Positions 34,909 through 43,514 of a stretch of DNA of 64,000 bases are shown here, piece after piece. The notes beneath the pieces were generated by a model that had not been told where the DNA came from, searched no databases, and worked only from the letters and a program-made list of their open reading frames with translations. Position 1 is the first letter of the stretch. Every line of letters starts with the position of its first letter. The position numbers and the translations under genes are program-made. Source of the stretch: Sphingomonas sp. (GTDB taxonomy: Bacteria > Pseudomonadota > Alphaproteobacteria > Sphingomonadales > Sphingomonadaceae); the NCBI GenBank assembly GCA_019635535.1, contig JAHBZH010000001.1, positions 503,001 through 567,000 on the forward strand, read 5' to 3'.

Positions 34909-35376
34909 ATGAGCGTCGCCTTCCGCCGCGAAAGCGATGAGGAGCACAAGGAGCCGAGGTTCGAGCTGCCGCTGCCGCCCGGCCCCAATCTCGTCACCGC
35001 CGCCGGTCTCAAGCAGGCCGAGGACATGGTGGCGGCCCTCGAAGCCGAGATCGCCGCCGAGACGGAAGAGACCGCGCTGGCCGACAAGCAACGCACCCTG
35101 CGCTACTCGCGCACCCGCCTCGCCACCGCCGAACTGGCCCCGCCGCCGCCCGACGGCGAAGTCGCCTTCGGTACCCGCGTCACCTTCCGCCTGAACGGTC
35201 AGGAACGCACCCTCGCCATCGTCGGCGACGACGAGGCCGATCCTGCGGTGGGGAAGATCGCGTTTTCGGCCCCGCTGGCGCGGGCGCTGATCGGGGCGGG
35301 GCCTGGGGATTTCACGGATTTTGGCGGGAAGGCGGATGCGATCGAGGTGATGTCTGTCATCGCGCTTGAGCGCTGA
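34909..35376 (+). CDS. GreA/GreB-family transcript cleavage factor-like protein
   Basis: A 155-residue protein. Residues about 25-65 form a helical coiled-coil segment (LVTAAGLKQAEDMVAALEAE), and the C-terminal domain (about 85-155) matches the GreA/GreB FKBP-like fold: FGTRVTFRLNGQERTLAIVG, DDEADPAVGKIAFSAPLARA, LIGAGPGDF. Gre factors bind the secondary channel of RNA polymerase and rescue backtracked complexes. The coiled coil looks shorter and less acidic at its tip than classical GreA, so it may be a Gre-like regulator rather than a cleavage factor. GGAGAGAAGAG precedes the ATG. Confidence 0.85.
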   Translation: MSVAFRRESDEEHKEPRFELPLPPGPNLVTAAGLKQAEDMVAALEAEIAAETEETALADKQRTLRYSRTRLATAELAPPPPDGEVAFGTRVTFRLNGQERTLAIVGDDEADPAVGKIAFSAPLARALIGAGPGDFTDFGGKADAIEVMSVIALER

Positions 35377-35426
35377 GCGACCGAGTCAGCGTTCGACCCA
35401 AGATCTCGCCCGCCGCTGCAACTTTC

Positions 35427-35460
35427 CGTCACCCCGGCCTTGAGCCGGGGTCCCGCTTTT
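35427..35460. repeat. REP-like palindrome, copy A
   Basis: Contains CCCCGGC-CTTGA-GCCGGGG (35432-35450) followed by TCCCGCTTTT. It is the inverted counterpart of the copy at 35781-35816, with GTCACCCCGG and GGGGTCCCGCTT shared. The palindrome plus T-run lies 3' of the Gre-like gene and the convergent GIY-YIG gene and could also terminate transcription. Confidence 0.8.
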
Positions 35461-35468
35461 CACCGGCA

Positions 35469-35768
35469 TCACATCATCGCGTCATACATGTCTCGCCAAT
35501 CCGGATTGGCGTGCTCGATCAATTCGAACTTCCAAGCGCGCCGCCACTTCTTCAGGCGCTTTTCATGCGCGATGCAGTCTTCGATCGCCGCGCCACGCTC
35601 GGCCCAGACGAGCCGGGTGAGACCATAGCGGCGACAGAAGTCTGAGCCATCCCCGTTCCTGTGTTGATGGATGCGGACGACAAGATCGGAGGTGACTCCG
35701 ACATACATGGCGCCGCGATAACGGTCCGCCATGATATACACCCAGCCGCCGCGCCGCCCCTCGTCCAT
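35469..35768 (-). CDS. GIY-YIG nuclease-superfamily protein
   Basis: A 99-residue stand-alone GIY-YIG domain of the UPF0213/YhbQ-like group. GGWVYIMADRYRGAMYVGVT gives the VYI...YVG pair, followed by SDLVVRIHQHRNGDGSDFCRRY (Arg and His of the active site), LVWAERGAAIEDCIAHEKRLKKW (catalytic Glu) and a C-terminal NPDWRDMYD. The domain is complete. It is bracketed by two palindromic repeats in inverted orientation, one 8 bp beyond its stop and one 12 bp before its start. This arrangement is reminiscent of small mobile or repeat-associated nuclease units. Role unknown. Confidence 0.88.
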   Translation of the reverse strand: MDEGRRGGWVYIMADRYRGAMYVGVTSDLVVRIHQHRNGDGSDFCRRYGLTRLVWAERGAAIEDCIAHEKRLKKWRRAWKFELIEHANPDWRDMYDAMM

Positions 35769-35780
35769 CCGTCGAACAGA

Positions 35781-35816
35781 AAAGAAGCGGGACCCCGGGT
35801 CAAGCCCGGGGTGACG
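35781..35816. repeat. REP-like palindrome, copy B
   Basis: Contains CCCCGGG-TCAAG-CCCGGGG (35793-35811) preceded by AAAGAAGCGGGA and followed by TGACG. Read on the minus strand it nearly matches copy A at 35427-35460 (GTCACCCCGG...GGGGTCCCGCTT), so the two copies form an inverted pair around the GIY-YIG gene. Confidence 0.8.
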
Positions 35817-35849
35817 TAAGGGGTTTCAATATCGGGCGTCGATCCTTGG

Positions 35850-37253
35850 TCATCCCCCCAGAAACGGAAATGGCGAGATCGTCTTGCGCGTCTCCTGCAC
35901 GGTCAGCGTCCGACCGGCCGGGGCGGCGGCGCGCTGGGGGCAGCGGGCGCGGGGGCACAGGGTGCAGGCGGGGCCGATCGGGGTGACGTGGGGGCTGGCG
36001 AGGTCGAGGCCGGCGGCGTAGGCGATGCGGTTTGCATGCTTGAGATCGCAGCCGAGGCCGATGGCGAGCTGGCTGTCCTCGCGCGGATCGAGACGGACGG
36101 AGCGGTCCACCGTGCAGGCGATGGTGAAATAACGCTGGCCGTCGGGCGTCTCGACCACCTGCGTCACGACACGGCCGGGCGTCTGGAAGGCGCTGTGCAG
36201 GTTCCAGCGCGGGCAGGTGCCGCCGAAGCGGCTGAACGGGAAGCTTTCCCCGGCGAAGCGCTTCGAGACATTCCCGGCCGAGTCGACGCGCAGCATGAAG
36301 AAGGGGACGCCGCGCGCGCCGCTTCGCCCGAGCGTGGTCAGCCGATGCGCCACCTGCTCGACGCTCGCCCCGAATTCCGCGCAGAGGCGATCGATGTCGT
36401 AAAGATGCGTCTCGGCGGCCGCCAGGAAGGGCGCATAGGGCATCATGATCGCGCCCGCCGCATAATTGGCGAGACTCATGTGGAGCAGCCGCCGGGTCGG
36501 CGCGTCCGGCGGCGCGGCGGCGGCGATCATCCGCTCCAGCAGCGGCCGGAACTCGACCAAAGCGAGCTGGTAGGCGATGGCGAAGGTCCGGCTCTCGCCG
36601 CGCAGCAGCGCCGAGAGCATCAGGCGCTTGCGGTGCAGATCGTAATGCTGGCTCGCCCCGTCGAGCAATTCCGGCGGCACCACCCGCGCCTCGATCCCGA
36701 ACGCCTCCTTCAGCCGCCGCCGCAGCGGTTCGGCGATGGCGAGCGGATCGCCGAGCGCGCCGGCCAGCGTCTCGGCCGCCTCCTCCAGATAGGGGAAATG
36801 GTTGCGCTGCGCCTGGATATGATCGCGCACCCAGCTTTCCGGGGTCAGGGTCGGCGCCTCCGGCGCGCCGTCCGCGGGGCGCCGCCGCATCTCCGCATAG
36901 GCCGCGTAAAGGCGTGAGACGGCGTCGGCCACGGCGGGCGCGCTGTTGGCGATCTCGACCAGCTCGTAGCGCGGAATGCCGATATCGGCGAACATGGGAT
37001 CGGCGAAAATCTCGCCCAACTGCTCCGGCCCCGTCCCGTCCGCGCCCTCCGCCGCGAAAGTCTTGAGATCGAGATCGTAGGTCTCGCTGAGGCGCAGCAG
37101 CACCTGCGCTGTCACGGGGCGCTGGTTGCGCTCCATATGGTTGAGATAGGAGGGCGACACGCCGATCTCGGCGGCCATCGCGCTTTGGTTCAGCCCCAGC
37201 TCGCGGCGCAGGCGGCGCAAGCGCCCGCCAAGGTAGAGCTTCCGATCCGCCAT
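35850..37253 (-). CDS. XRE-family regulator of short-chain acyl-CoA metabolism (ScfR/RamB type)
   Basis: A 467-residue regulator. Residues 8-62 are an XRE helix-turn-helix (LRRLRRELGLNQSAMAAEIG, VSPSYLNHMERNQRPVTAQV). The middle is an IrrE/ImmA-like domain in which the metallopeptidase HExxH is not conserved (YQLALVEFRPLLERM). The C-terminal part is the DUF2083/ScfR domain, with GTCPRWNLHSAFQTPGRV, RYFTIACTVDR, QLAIGLGCDLKHA and Cys pairs in ACTLCPRARCPQR that could bind metal. This type senses short-chain acyl-CoA and controls the glyoxylate shunt and propionate use. It diverges from aceA with 128 bp between, consistent with direct control of aceA. Confidence 0.88.
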   Translation of the reverse strand: MADRKLYLGGRLRRLRRELGLNQSAMAAEIGVSPSYLNHMERNQRPVTAQVLLRLSETYDLDLKTFAAEGADGTGPEQLGEIFADPMFADIGIPRYELVEIANSAPAVADAVSRLYAAYAEMRRRPADGAPEAPTLTPESWVRDHIQAQRNHFPYLEEAAETLAGALGDPLAIAEPLRRRLKEAFGIEARVVPPELLDGASQHYDLHRKRLMLSALLRGESRTFAIAYQLALVEFRPLLERMIAAAAPPDAPTRRLLHMSLANYAAGAIMMPYAPFLAAAETHLYDIDRLCAEFGASVEQVAHRLTTLGRSGARGVPFFMLRVDSAGNVSKRFAGESFPFSRFGGTCPRWNLHSAFQTPGRVVTQVVETPDGQRYFTIACTVDRSVRLDPREDSQLAIGLGCDLKHANRIAYAAGLDLASPHVTPIGPACTLCPRARCPQRAAAPAGRTLTVQETRKTISPFPFLGG

Positions 37254-37255
37254 AT

Positions 37256-37303
37256 TTGTATAATTGTCATGAATTCACAAAAGTCGCAAGTCATCTTGCG
37301 ACT
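37256..37303. promoter_or_regulatory. Candidate operators between the XRE regulator and aceA
   Basis: Two inverted repeats. One is TTGTA(T)AATTG...GAATTCACAA at 37256-37280, imperfect and A/T-rich. The second is a perfect 9-bp palindrome, AGTCGCAAG (37282-37290) and CTTGCGACT (37295-37303), with spacer TCAT. Both sit just upstream of the regulator start, so the protein may bind here to control itself and aceA. Confidence 0.5.
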
Positions 37304-37381
37304 CCATGACCTCTTTCGGAGTGCCGATCCGGCCGGTCCGTGGTTCTTGGGCTAACCTTTGACTAACTTTTGGACCGCCGG

Positions 37382-38662
37382 ATGACCGATTTCGCCGACC
37401 TGATCCCCGCCCCGACCGGCCGTTTCGACGGCATCACCCGGCCCTATACACCGGCCGAAGTCGAGCGGCTGCGCGGCTCGGTGGCGATCGAGCACAGCCT
37501 TGCCCGGCGCGGCGCGAACCGCCTGTGGGAGTTGCTGAAGTCCGAGGACTATATCAACGCGCTGGGCGCCCTCAGCGGCAACCAGGCGATGCAGATGGTC
37601 CGCGCGGGGCTGAAGGCGATCTATCTCAGTGGCTGGCAGGTCGCGGCCGACGCCAACACCGCCGGGGCCATGTATCCGGACCAGTCGCTCTACCCGGCCA
37701 ATGCCGGCCCGGAGTTGTGCCGCCGGATCAACCGCACCCTGCAGCGCGCCGACCAGATCGAGCATATGGAGGGCGGTCCCCAACGCGACTGGTTCGCCCC
37801 GATCGTCGCCGATGCCGAGGCCGGCTTCGGCGGGCCGCTCAACTGCTTCGAGATCATGAAGGCCTATATCGAGGCGGGCGCCGCCGGCGTCCATTTCGAG
37901 GACCAGCTCGCGAGCGAGAAGAAGTGCGGCCATCTGGGCGGCAAGGTGCTGATCCCGACCCAGGCGCATATCCGCAATCTCGACGCGGCCCGGCTGGCGG
38001 CGGATGTGTGCGGCGTGCCCACCATCCTCGTCGCCCGCACCGATGCGGAGAGCGCCAGGCTCATCACCTCCGACGTCGACGCGCGCGACCATGAATTCCT
38101 GACCGGCGAGCGCACGCCCGAGGGCTTCTTCCGCTTGGAAGAAGGCACCGGCGTCGATCATTGCATCAAGCGCGGCCTCGCCTTCGCAAGCCACGCCGAC
38201 CTGCTGTGGTGGGAGACGAGCCATCCGAATCTGGACGATGCCCGCCGCTTCGCCGAGGCGATCCAGAAGGCCCATCCGGGCAAGATGATGGCCTATAATT
38301 GCTCGCCCAGCTTCAACTGGGAAGCCAAGCTCGACAAGGAGACCATCGCCAGATTCCAGCGCGAGCTGGGCGCGATGGGGTACAAGTTCCAGTTCGTGAC
38401 GCTGGCGGGCTTCCACCAGCTCAATCACGGCATGTTCGAGCTGGCGCGCGGCTACCGGGACCGCGGCATGGCGGCCTATTCCGAGCTCCAGCAGGCGGAG
38501 TTCGCCAGCGAGGCGGACGGCTATACCGCGACCCGCCACCAGCGCGAAGTCGGCACCGGCTATTTCGATCTGGTCGCGACCACGCTGGCGGGCGGCGAGG
38601 CCTCGACCACCGCGCTCGCCGAATCGACCGAGACCGCGCAATTCCGGAAGGAGGCCGCGTGA
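37382..38662 (+). CDS. aceA: Isocitrate lyase
   Basis: Splits isocitrate to glyoxylate and succinate, the first step of the glyoxylate shunt. The 426-residue product has [55 protein letters not shown], the catalytic KKCGHLGGK motif, [20 protein letters not shown] and [11 protein letters not shown]. Length fits the short ICL class. ATG at 37382 has only a weak ribosome-binding site. The stop overlaps the ATG of the DUF4170 gene (TGATG). Regulation by the divergent XRE/ScfR-type regulator is likely. Malate synthase is not in the window. Confidence 0.96.
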   Translation: MTDFADLIPAPTGRFDGITRPYTPAEVERLRGSVAIEHSLARRGANRLWELLKSEDYINALGALSGNQAMQMVRAGLKAIYLSGWQVAADANTAGAMYPDQSLYPANAGPELCRRINRTLQRADQIEHMEGGPQRDWFAPIVADAEAGFGGPLNCFEIMKAYIEAGAAGVHFEDQLASEKKCGHLGGKVLIPTQAHIRNLDAARLAADVCGVPTILVARTDAESARLITSDVDARDHEFLTGERTPEGFFRLEEGTGVDHCIKRGLAFASHADLLWWETSHPNLDDARRFAEAIQKAHPGKMMAYNCSPSFNWEAKLDKETIARFQRELGAMGYKFQFVTLAGFHQLNHGMFELARGYRDRGMAAYSELQQAEFASEADGYTATRHQREVGTGYFDLVATTLAGGEASTTALAESTETAQFRKEAA

Positions 38663-38859
38663 TGACCATGCGCTACTGGATCGTCGGCGGGGAATATGAA
38701 GGGCCGGACTTCCGCGCCCTCATCCCCGGCAGCGAGACGATGATCGGCCCGTTCGACGACGAGCGGCGGGCGCGCAGCGAATGGATGCGGCTGACCTACA
38801 GGCCCGGCACCGATCCGGCGACCACCCGCTATTCGATCGCCACCGAGACGGTGCACTAA
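38662..38859 (+). CDS. DUF4170 family small protein
   Basis: A 65-residue protein, MRYWIVGGEYEGPDFRALIP with GPFDDERRARSEWMRLTY and RYSIATETV, matching the short DUF4170 family of alphaproteobacteria. The ATG at 38662 shares one base with the aceA stop and has GGAAGGAGG about 7 bases before it; a second ATG lies two codons in. Function unknown; the coupling with aceA suggests co-expression with the glyoxylate shunt. A strong hairpin terminator follows. Confidence 0.8.
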   Translation: MTMRYWIVGGEYEGPDFRALIPGSETMIGPFDDERRARSEWMRLTYRPGTDPATTRYSIATETVH

Positions 38860-38882
38860 GCTCCCGGGAGAGGAGCCGAAAG

Positions 38883-38918
38883 GAAAGGGCGCGAAGGGAA
38901 AACCCTCCGCGCCCTTTC
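38883..38918. terminator. Bidirectional terminator between aceA operon and rplT
   Basis: An 11-bp perfect stem GAAAGGGCGCG (38883-38893) with CGCGCCCTTTC (38908-38918), and an inner GGG/CCC pair. It is A-rich on the left and T-rich on the right, so it can terminate in both directions for these convergent units. Confidence 0.85.
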
Positions 38919-38943
38919 GCTTGTTCGGTGCGTGCGGTCCGGC

Positions 38944-39303
38944 TCAGGCCGGGAGCGCCGCCTTCGCCTGCGCGACGATGCCCCTGAAGGCATCGCCCTC
39001 GTGCATCGCGATGTCGGCGAGGACCTTCCGGTCCAGCTCGATGCCGGCCAGCTTCAGGCCGTGCATGAACTGGCTGTAGGTCAGCCCCTCGGCCCGGACG
39101 CCGGCGTTGATGCGCTGGATCCACAGGCCGCGGAAGCTGCGCTTCTTCACCTTGCGGTCGCGATAGGCGTACTGGCCGGCCTTCTCGACCGCCTGGCGGG
39201 CGATGCGGATCGTGTTCTTGCGGCGGCCGTAATAGCCCTTCGCCTGCTCCAGGATCCGCTTGTGCTTGGCGCGCGTGGTAACGCCGCGCTTGATGCGTGC
39301 CAT
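38944..39303 (-). CDS. rplT: 50S ribosomal protein L20
   Basis: A 119-residue ribosomal protein: [91 protein letters not shown]20 is essential for early 50S assembly and in many bacteria represses its own operon by binding the mRNA. It lies 14 bp downstream of rpmI on the same strand. infC is not adjacent, unlike in the classical infC-rpmI-rplT operon. pheST, often downstream, is about 6 kb away. Confidence 0.97.
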   Translation of the reverse strand: MARIKRGVTTRAKHKRILEQAKGYYGRRKNTIRIARQAVEKAGQYAYRDRKVKKRSFRGLWIQRINAGVRAEGLTYSQFMHGLKLAGIELDRKVLADIAMHEGDAFRGIVAQAKAALPA

Positions 39304-39317
39304 CTGTCAGAACCTCC

Positions 39318-39521
39318 TTATTTCAGGCCGTAGGGCGCCCAGAGCTTCACCCGCGCTGTATCGGCGTCGGCGAGCACTTCGGTGCCGCGGTTCTGGCGGA
39401 TATATTTGGCATTGTGGCTGATGAGCCGGTGGCGCTTGCCGGCCACCCCATGCTTCACCTTGCCGGTCGCGGTGAGCTTGAAGCGCTTCTTCACACCGCT
39501 CTTGGTCTTGAGCTTGGGCAT
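39318..39521 (-). CDS. rpmI: 50S ribosomal protein L35
   Basis: A 67-residue basic protein, [49 protein letters not shown]. Canonical L35. AAGGAGACGAAA immediately before the ATG is a strong ribosome-binding site. The roughly 135 bp between this start and the divergent VOC gene should contain the promoter and any L20 autoregulatory leader; I cannot assign a fold by eye. Confidence 0.97.
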   Translation of the reverse strand: MPKLKTKSGVKKRFKLTATGKVKHGVAGKRHRLISHNAKYIRQNRGTEVLADADTARVKLWAPYGLK

Positions 39522-39659
39522 TTTCGTCTCCTTGCGGCGCTTGCCGACGTTTGAGAACAGCCACGGCAGCCCTTGATGGCCGGGCCGTTCGATTCTTCCA
39601 ACACTCTGGAAAGCGGGCGCCTATAAGCCGCCGAGGGGCGTCTGGCAAGGAGCGAGTCG

Positions 39660-40073
39660 ATGGCGAACGAAGAGCAGGGTCCGACCGGCGGGGTGACCGC
39701 CCATCTTACCATCCGCGACAAGCGCGCCAAGGAGGCGATCGACTTCTACAAGCGGGCCTTCGGCGCCGAGGCCGCGATGGACCCGTTCATGGCCGAGGAC
39801 GGCGAGCGAATCATGCACGCCCATCTGCTGATCAATGGCGGCCATCTGATGCTCAACGACGATTTCCCCGAATATAGCGGCGGCGAGACGGAGCCCGGCA
39901 GCCTGACGCTCCATCTCCAGGTCGCCGACGCCGACGCCGCCTGGGCCCGCGCGCTCGAGGCCGGCGCGACCGAGGTCTTCCCGCTCGCCGACCAGTTCTG
40001 GGGCGACCGCTACGGCCAGGTGCGCGACCCGTTCGGCTTCCGCTGGTCGATCGGCGCGCCGGTCAGAAAATAG
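39660..40073 (+). CDS. VOC-superfamily (PhnB/glyoxalase-like) protein
   Basis: A 137-residue vicinal-oxygen-chelate protein of the PhnB-like type: AHLTIRDKRAKEAIDFYKRA, FGAEAAMDPFMAEDGERIMH, AHLLINGGHLMLNDDFPEY, LTLHLQVADADAAWARALEA, GDRYGQVRDPFGFRWSIG. PhnB-like members are often of unknown substrate; some bind small molecules or confer resistance. GGAGCGAGTCG precedes the ATG. It ends nine bases before the convergent cyclase gene. Confidence 0.85.
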   Translation: MANEEQGPTGGVTAHLTIRDKRAKEAIDFYKRAFGAEAAMDPFMAEDGERIMHAHLLINGGHLMLNDDFPEYSGGETEPGSLTLHLQVADADAAWARALEAGATEVFPLADQFWGDRYGQVRDPFGFRWSIGAPVRK

Positions 40074-40082
40074 CGATCACGC

Positions 40083-40982
40083 TCAGTCGATCACGGCATG
40101 GGCGCGAACCGGGAAGGTGCCCATGCCCTTCACCTTGGGCGGCGTCGCGAAGAAGCGGAAGCCCGATTCGGGCAATTGCCCAAGCCCGGTCATGTGCTCG
40201 ACGATCTGGATGCCGGCGCCGAGCAGCATCGAATGGACCGGCCGCTCGCCGCCCGAGACATCGTCGATGTTGAGTGAATCGATGCCGACCAGGACGGCCC
40301 CCTGATCGCGCAGATATTCGGCGGCCGCCTGGGTCAGGAAGGGATGGCCTTCGAAATAGGCGTCGGTCCGCCAGTGCCGGTCCCAGCCGGTGTGGACCAG
40401 CACGGCGCGGCCCGCCACGTCGTTCGCGGCGAAATGCGTCCAGTCGATCGCGCGCTCCAGCATGCCAGTCACCCGCACGAGCAGCCCCGGCAGGTTGGCA
40501 ATCGGCTCCAGCGGCACGCAGGCCAGATCGGCACCATCGGCATAGCGATGGAAGGGCGTGTCGATATAGGTGCCGGTATTGGCGGCCATCTCGATCTTGC
40601 CGATGTGGAACTCGGTGCCCGGCGCATAGCTTTGCCGCGAGGCCTCGCGCGACAGCCAGTCGCAGATGATCGGCGCGGGGAGGCCCTTATAGGTCACCAT
40701 CCCGTCCTCGATCACATGGCTGAGATCGACGAGCCGGCCGCTCGCCGTCGCTCCCCCAGGCGCCGGCGACGCCGTCCGCTTGTGGCGCTCCTCGATGATC
40801 TTCTTGCGCGTGATCCGCACCGCGCCGACCATCAGCAGCCGCAGGTCGGCGACGATATGGGCGGCCAGCGCCGCGTCGGAAATGTCGTCGCCGTCGATGT
40901 CGAGCCGGAAATCCTGCCCCTGGATGCCGCCGCCGTTCGAGAAGTCGATTTCGAAGTCGAAAACGACCCTTCTGTCCGTCAC
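40083..40982 (-). CDS. Cyclase-family protein with extra N-terminal domain and altered metal motif
   Basis: A 299-residue protein. Residues 1-70 (FDFEIDFSNGGGIQGQDFRL, LLMVGAVRITRKKIIEERHK) form an extra domain not found in KynB. Residues about 82-299 are a cyclase/kynurenine-formamidase fold (LVDLSHVIEDGMVTYKGLPA, VLVHTGWDRHW, VGIDSLNIDD, LLGAGIQIVEHMTGL). The usual H-x-G-T-H-x-D-x-P-x-H motif reads NTGTYIDTPFH here (Asn135, Tyr139, Asp141, His145), losing two histidines. Metal binding and the reaction are therefore uncertain. GTG start at 40982 with GGGGAGAG upstream. The next gene upstream is prs, 16 bp away on the same strand. Confidence 0.82.
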   Translation of the reverse strand: MTDRRVVFDFEIDFSNGGGIQGQDFRLDIDGDDISDAALAAHIVADLRLLMVGAVRITRKKIIEERHKRTASPAPGGATASGRLVDLSHVIEDGMVTYKGLPAPIICDWLSREASRQSYAPGTEFHIGKIEMAANTGTYIDTPFHRYADGADLACVPLEPIANLPGLLVRVTGMLERAIDWTHFAANDVAGRAVLVHTGWDRHWRTDAYFEGHPFLTQAAAEYLRDQGAVLVGIDSLNIDDVSGGERPVHSMLLGAGIQIVEHMTGLGQLPESGFRFFATPPKVKGMGTFPVRAHAVID

Positions 40983-40998
40983 GCCAGCTCTCCCCGGC

Positions 40999-41934
40999 TC
41001 AATCGAACAGGCTGGAGACGGAGCTTTCGTCGGCGATGCGCTTGATCGCCTCGGCCAGCAGCGGGGCGATGGTGAGGAGACGGATCTTGTCGGTCGCCTC
41101 GGCCGCTTCATAGGCGGCGATCGAGTCGGTGATGACGAGCTCGTGCAGCACCGAGCTTTCGACGCGGGAAACGGCCGCGCCGGAGAGCACGCCATGGGTG
41201 CAATAGGCGACGACGCCTTCCGCGCCGCCTTCCTTCAGCGCCGCGGCGGCGTTGCACAGGGTGCCGGCCGAATCGACGATGTCGTCGATCAGCACGCAGA
41301 AGCGCCCCGCCACATCGCCGATGATGTTCATCACCTCCGATTCGCCGGGCTTCTCGCGGCGCTTGTCGACGATGGCAAGCGGCGCGTTATCGAGCCGTTT
41401 GGCGAGCGCCCGGGCGCGGACCACGCCGCCCACGTCGGGCGACACGACCGTGATCGGCTTGCCCGAGAAGCGTGCCTGGATATCGGCGGACATGACCGGC
41501 GCGGCATAGAGATTGTCGGTCGGGATATCGAAAAAGCCCTGAATCTGCCCGGCATGGAGATCGACCGACAACACCCGGTTGGCGCCCGCCGTGGTGATCA
41601 GATTGGCGACCAGCTTGGCCGAAATCGGGGTGCGCGGGCCGGGCTTCCGATCCTGCCGGGCATAGCCGAAATAGGGCATCACCGCGGTGATCCGCTTGGC
41701 CGACGCGCGCCGCAGCGCATCGATGCAGATCAGCAATTCCATCAGATTGTCGTTGGCGGGATAGGAGGTGGACTGGACGACGAAGACGTCCTCGCCGCGC
41801 ACATTTTCGTGGATCTCGACGAAAATCTCCTCGTCGGCGAAGCGGCGGACGCTCGCCTGGGTGATCGGGATTTCGAGATAGTTGGAAATCGCCTGGACCA
41901 GCGGCGCGTTCGAATTGCCCGACATCAGCTTCAT
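40999..41934 (-). CDS. prs: Ribose-phosphate pyrophosphokinase
   Basis: Makes PRPP from ribose 5-phosphate and ATP. The 311-residue product has [40 protein letters not shown], the flexible loop and ATP site [56 protein letters not shown], and the PRPP loop [13 protein letters not shown]. Class I enzyme. It probably heads an operon with the cyclase-family gene; the gltX gene diverges from it. Confidence 0.96.
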   Translation of the reverse strand: MKLMSGNSNAPLVQAISNYLEIPITQASVRRFADEEIFVEIHENVRGEDVFVVQSTSYPANDNLMELLICIDALRRASAKRITAVMPYFGYARQDRKPGPRTPISAKLVANLITTAGANRVLSVDLHAGQIQGFFDIPTDNLYAAPVMSADIQARFSGKPITVVSPDVGGVVRARALAKRLDNAPLAIVDKRREKPGESEVMNIIGDVAGRFCVLIDDIVDSAGTLCNAAAALKEGGAEGVVAYCTHGVLSGAAVSRVESSVLHELVITDSIAAYEAAEATDKIRLLTIAPLLAEAIKRIADESSVSSLFD

Positions 41935-42039
41935 GCGGAAACGATCCTCAGCGGGGGGAAGTCCCGCCCTCTTACGGCGCGAAGCCGCGATGGCAAGAGC
42001 GTTGCCCGCCGACGCGGCGACGAATAGAGCCGGCGGAGC

Positions 42040-43380
42040 ATGAACGTCTTCACCCGCTTCGCGCCATCGCCGACCGGCCGGCTCCATGTCGGCAATATCC
42101 GCACCGCCCTTCACAACTGGCTGTGGGCGCGGCGCCATGGCGGGCGCTTTTTGCTGCGGCTCGACGACACCGACCGGGCGCGCAGCGAGGAGGTCTTCGC
42201 CGAATCGATCCGCGCCGATCTCGCCTGGCTCGGCATGGCGCCGGACGCGGAATATCGCCAGTCGGACCGGTTCGGCCTTTACGAGGCGGCGCTGGCGCGG
42301 CTGATCGAGGCGGGCCGGGCCTATCCCGCCTACGAGACCGCGCGGGAGCTCGATCTCAAGCGCAAGGTGCTGCTGGGGCGCGGCCTCCCGCCGGTCTACG
42401 ACCGCGCGGCGCTGGCGCTGACTGATGGCGAACGTGCCGCGCTGGAAGCCGAAGGCCGCCGGCCGCACTGGCGCTTCAAGCTGGATCACGACGTGCCGAT
42501 CGCCTGGGACGACCTTGTGCGCGGGCCCCAACAGCTCGACCCACACCTGCTCAGCGATCCCGTCATCCGGCGCGAGGACGGAAGCTGGCTCTACATGCTG
42601 CCGAGCGTCGTCGATGATATCGACATAAGCGTGACCCATGTCGTGCGTGGCGAGGATCATGTCACCAATACCGGCCTGCAACTCCAGATGTTCGCCGCCC
42701 TGGGCGCGGCGCCGCCGGCCTTCGCGCACGAGGCGCTTCTGGTCGGATCGGAAGGCAAGCTTTCCAAACGGCTCGGCTCGCTCGGCGTCGAGGCGATGCG
42801 CGAGAGCGGGATCGAGCCGGAAGCTCTGGTCGCCCAGCTGGCGCGGATCGGCACCAGCCAACCCGTCGAGCCCTTCGCCGATGCGGCGCCGTTGATCGAA
42901 AGCGTCGATTTTTCGACCTTCGGTCGCGCTCCGGCGCGCTTCGACCTGGACGAGCTGGCCGCGCTCAACGCCCGGATCGTTCACCAGCTTCCCTTCGGAC
43001 GGGTCGCTTCGCGGCTGCCGGCGGGGATGGACGAGGACGACTGGATCGCGATTCGGCCGAATCTTAGCACCGTCGCCGAGGCCGCCGACTGGTGGGGCAT
43101 CCTGCACGGCCATGTCGAGCATGAAGTGGCGGCGGAAGATCGCGAGCTGCTCGCCACCGCAGCCGATGCCGCTGCCGAGATCGACTGGCGCGACGCGCCA
43201 TGGCTTCAGCTCGTCACCCGATTGAAGGAAGCGACGGGCCGCGTCGGCAAGCCGTTGTTCCTGCCGCTGCGCCGCGCACTGACCGGACGGGACAGCGGCC
43301 CGGAAATGGCGACTCTGCTGCCACTGATCGGCAGGGACGAGACGATCGCCCGCCTCTCGGCCGCTGCGCGGCAGGCGTAG
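42040..43380 (+). CDS. gltX: Glutamate-tRNA ligase (one of the alphaproteobacterial GltX paralogues)
   Basis: A 446-residue class I synthetase: [20 protein letters not shown] (HIGH-type HVGN), [73 protein letters not shown] (KMSKS-type KLSKR), and an all-helical anticodon domain at the C-terminus ending [14 protein letters not shown]. Alphaproteobacteria often have two GluRS paralogues with different tRNA preferences (Glu and mischarged Gln). The short length suggests it may be the second one; this cannot be settled from one gene. Confidence 0.93.
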   Translation: MNVFTRFAPSPTGRLHVGNIRTALHNWLWARRHGGRFLLRLDDTDRARSEEVFAESIRADLAWLGMAPDAEYRQSDRFGLYEAALARLIEAGRAYPAYETARELDLKRKVLLGRGLPPVYDRAALALTDGERAALEAEGRRPHWRFKLDHDVPIAWDDLVRGPQQLDPHLLSDPVIRREDGSWLYMLPSVVDDIDISVTHVVRGEDHVTNTGLQLQMFAALGAAPPAFAHEALLVGSEGKLSKRLGSLGVEAMRESGIEPEALVAQLARIGTSQPVEPFADAAPLIESVDFSTFGRAPARFDLDELAALNARIVHQLPFGRVASRLPAGMDEDDWIAIRPNLSTVAEAADWWGILHGHVEHEVAAEDRELLATAADAAAEIDWRDAPWLQLVTRLKEATGRVGKPLFLPLRRALTGRDSGPEMATLLPLIGRDETIARLSAAARQA

Positions 43381-43436
43381 AACTTCGGTGGTCGATCCGG
43401 TTTCGTGGGCAGATTCTCCACAGCAAGAAGGTATAG

Positions 43437-43461
43437 TATATTGTAACGATATGATGTAACA
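43437..43461 (+). promoter_or_regulatory. A/T-rich promoter with repeat operator before tonB
   Basis: TATATT (43437-43442) could be a -10 box. It overlaps a direct repeat TGTAAC (43442-43447 and 43455-43460) with seven bases between, and the second copy is part of GATGTAACATC, a near-palindrome. A metal-responsive repressor (Fur or Zur type) would be plausible for a tonB gene, but the site is not a clear match to either consensus. Confidence 0.3.
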
Positions 43462-43514
43462 TCCTCTTGTCGCCGACCTGGAGGTGACGCCGGTGACGGG
43501 ATGAGGAGAGGATC

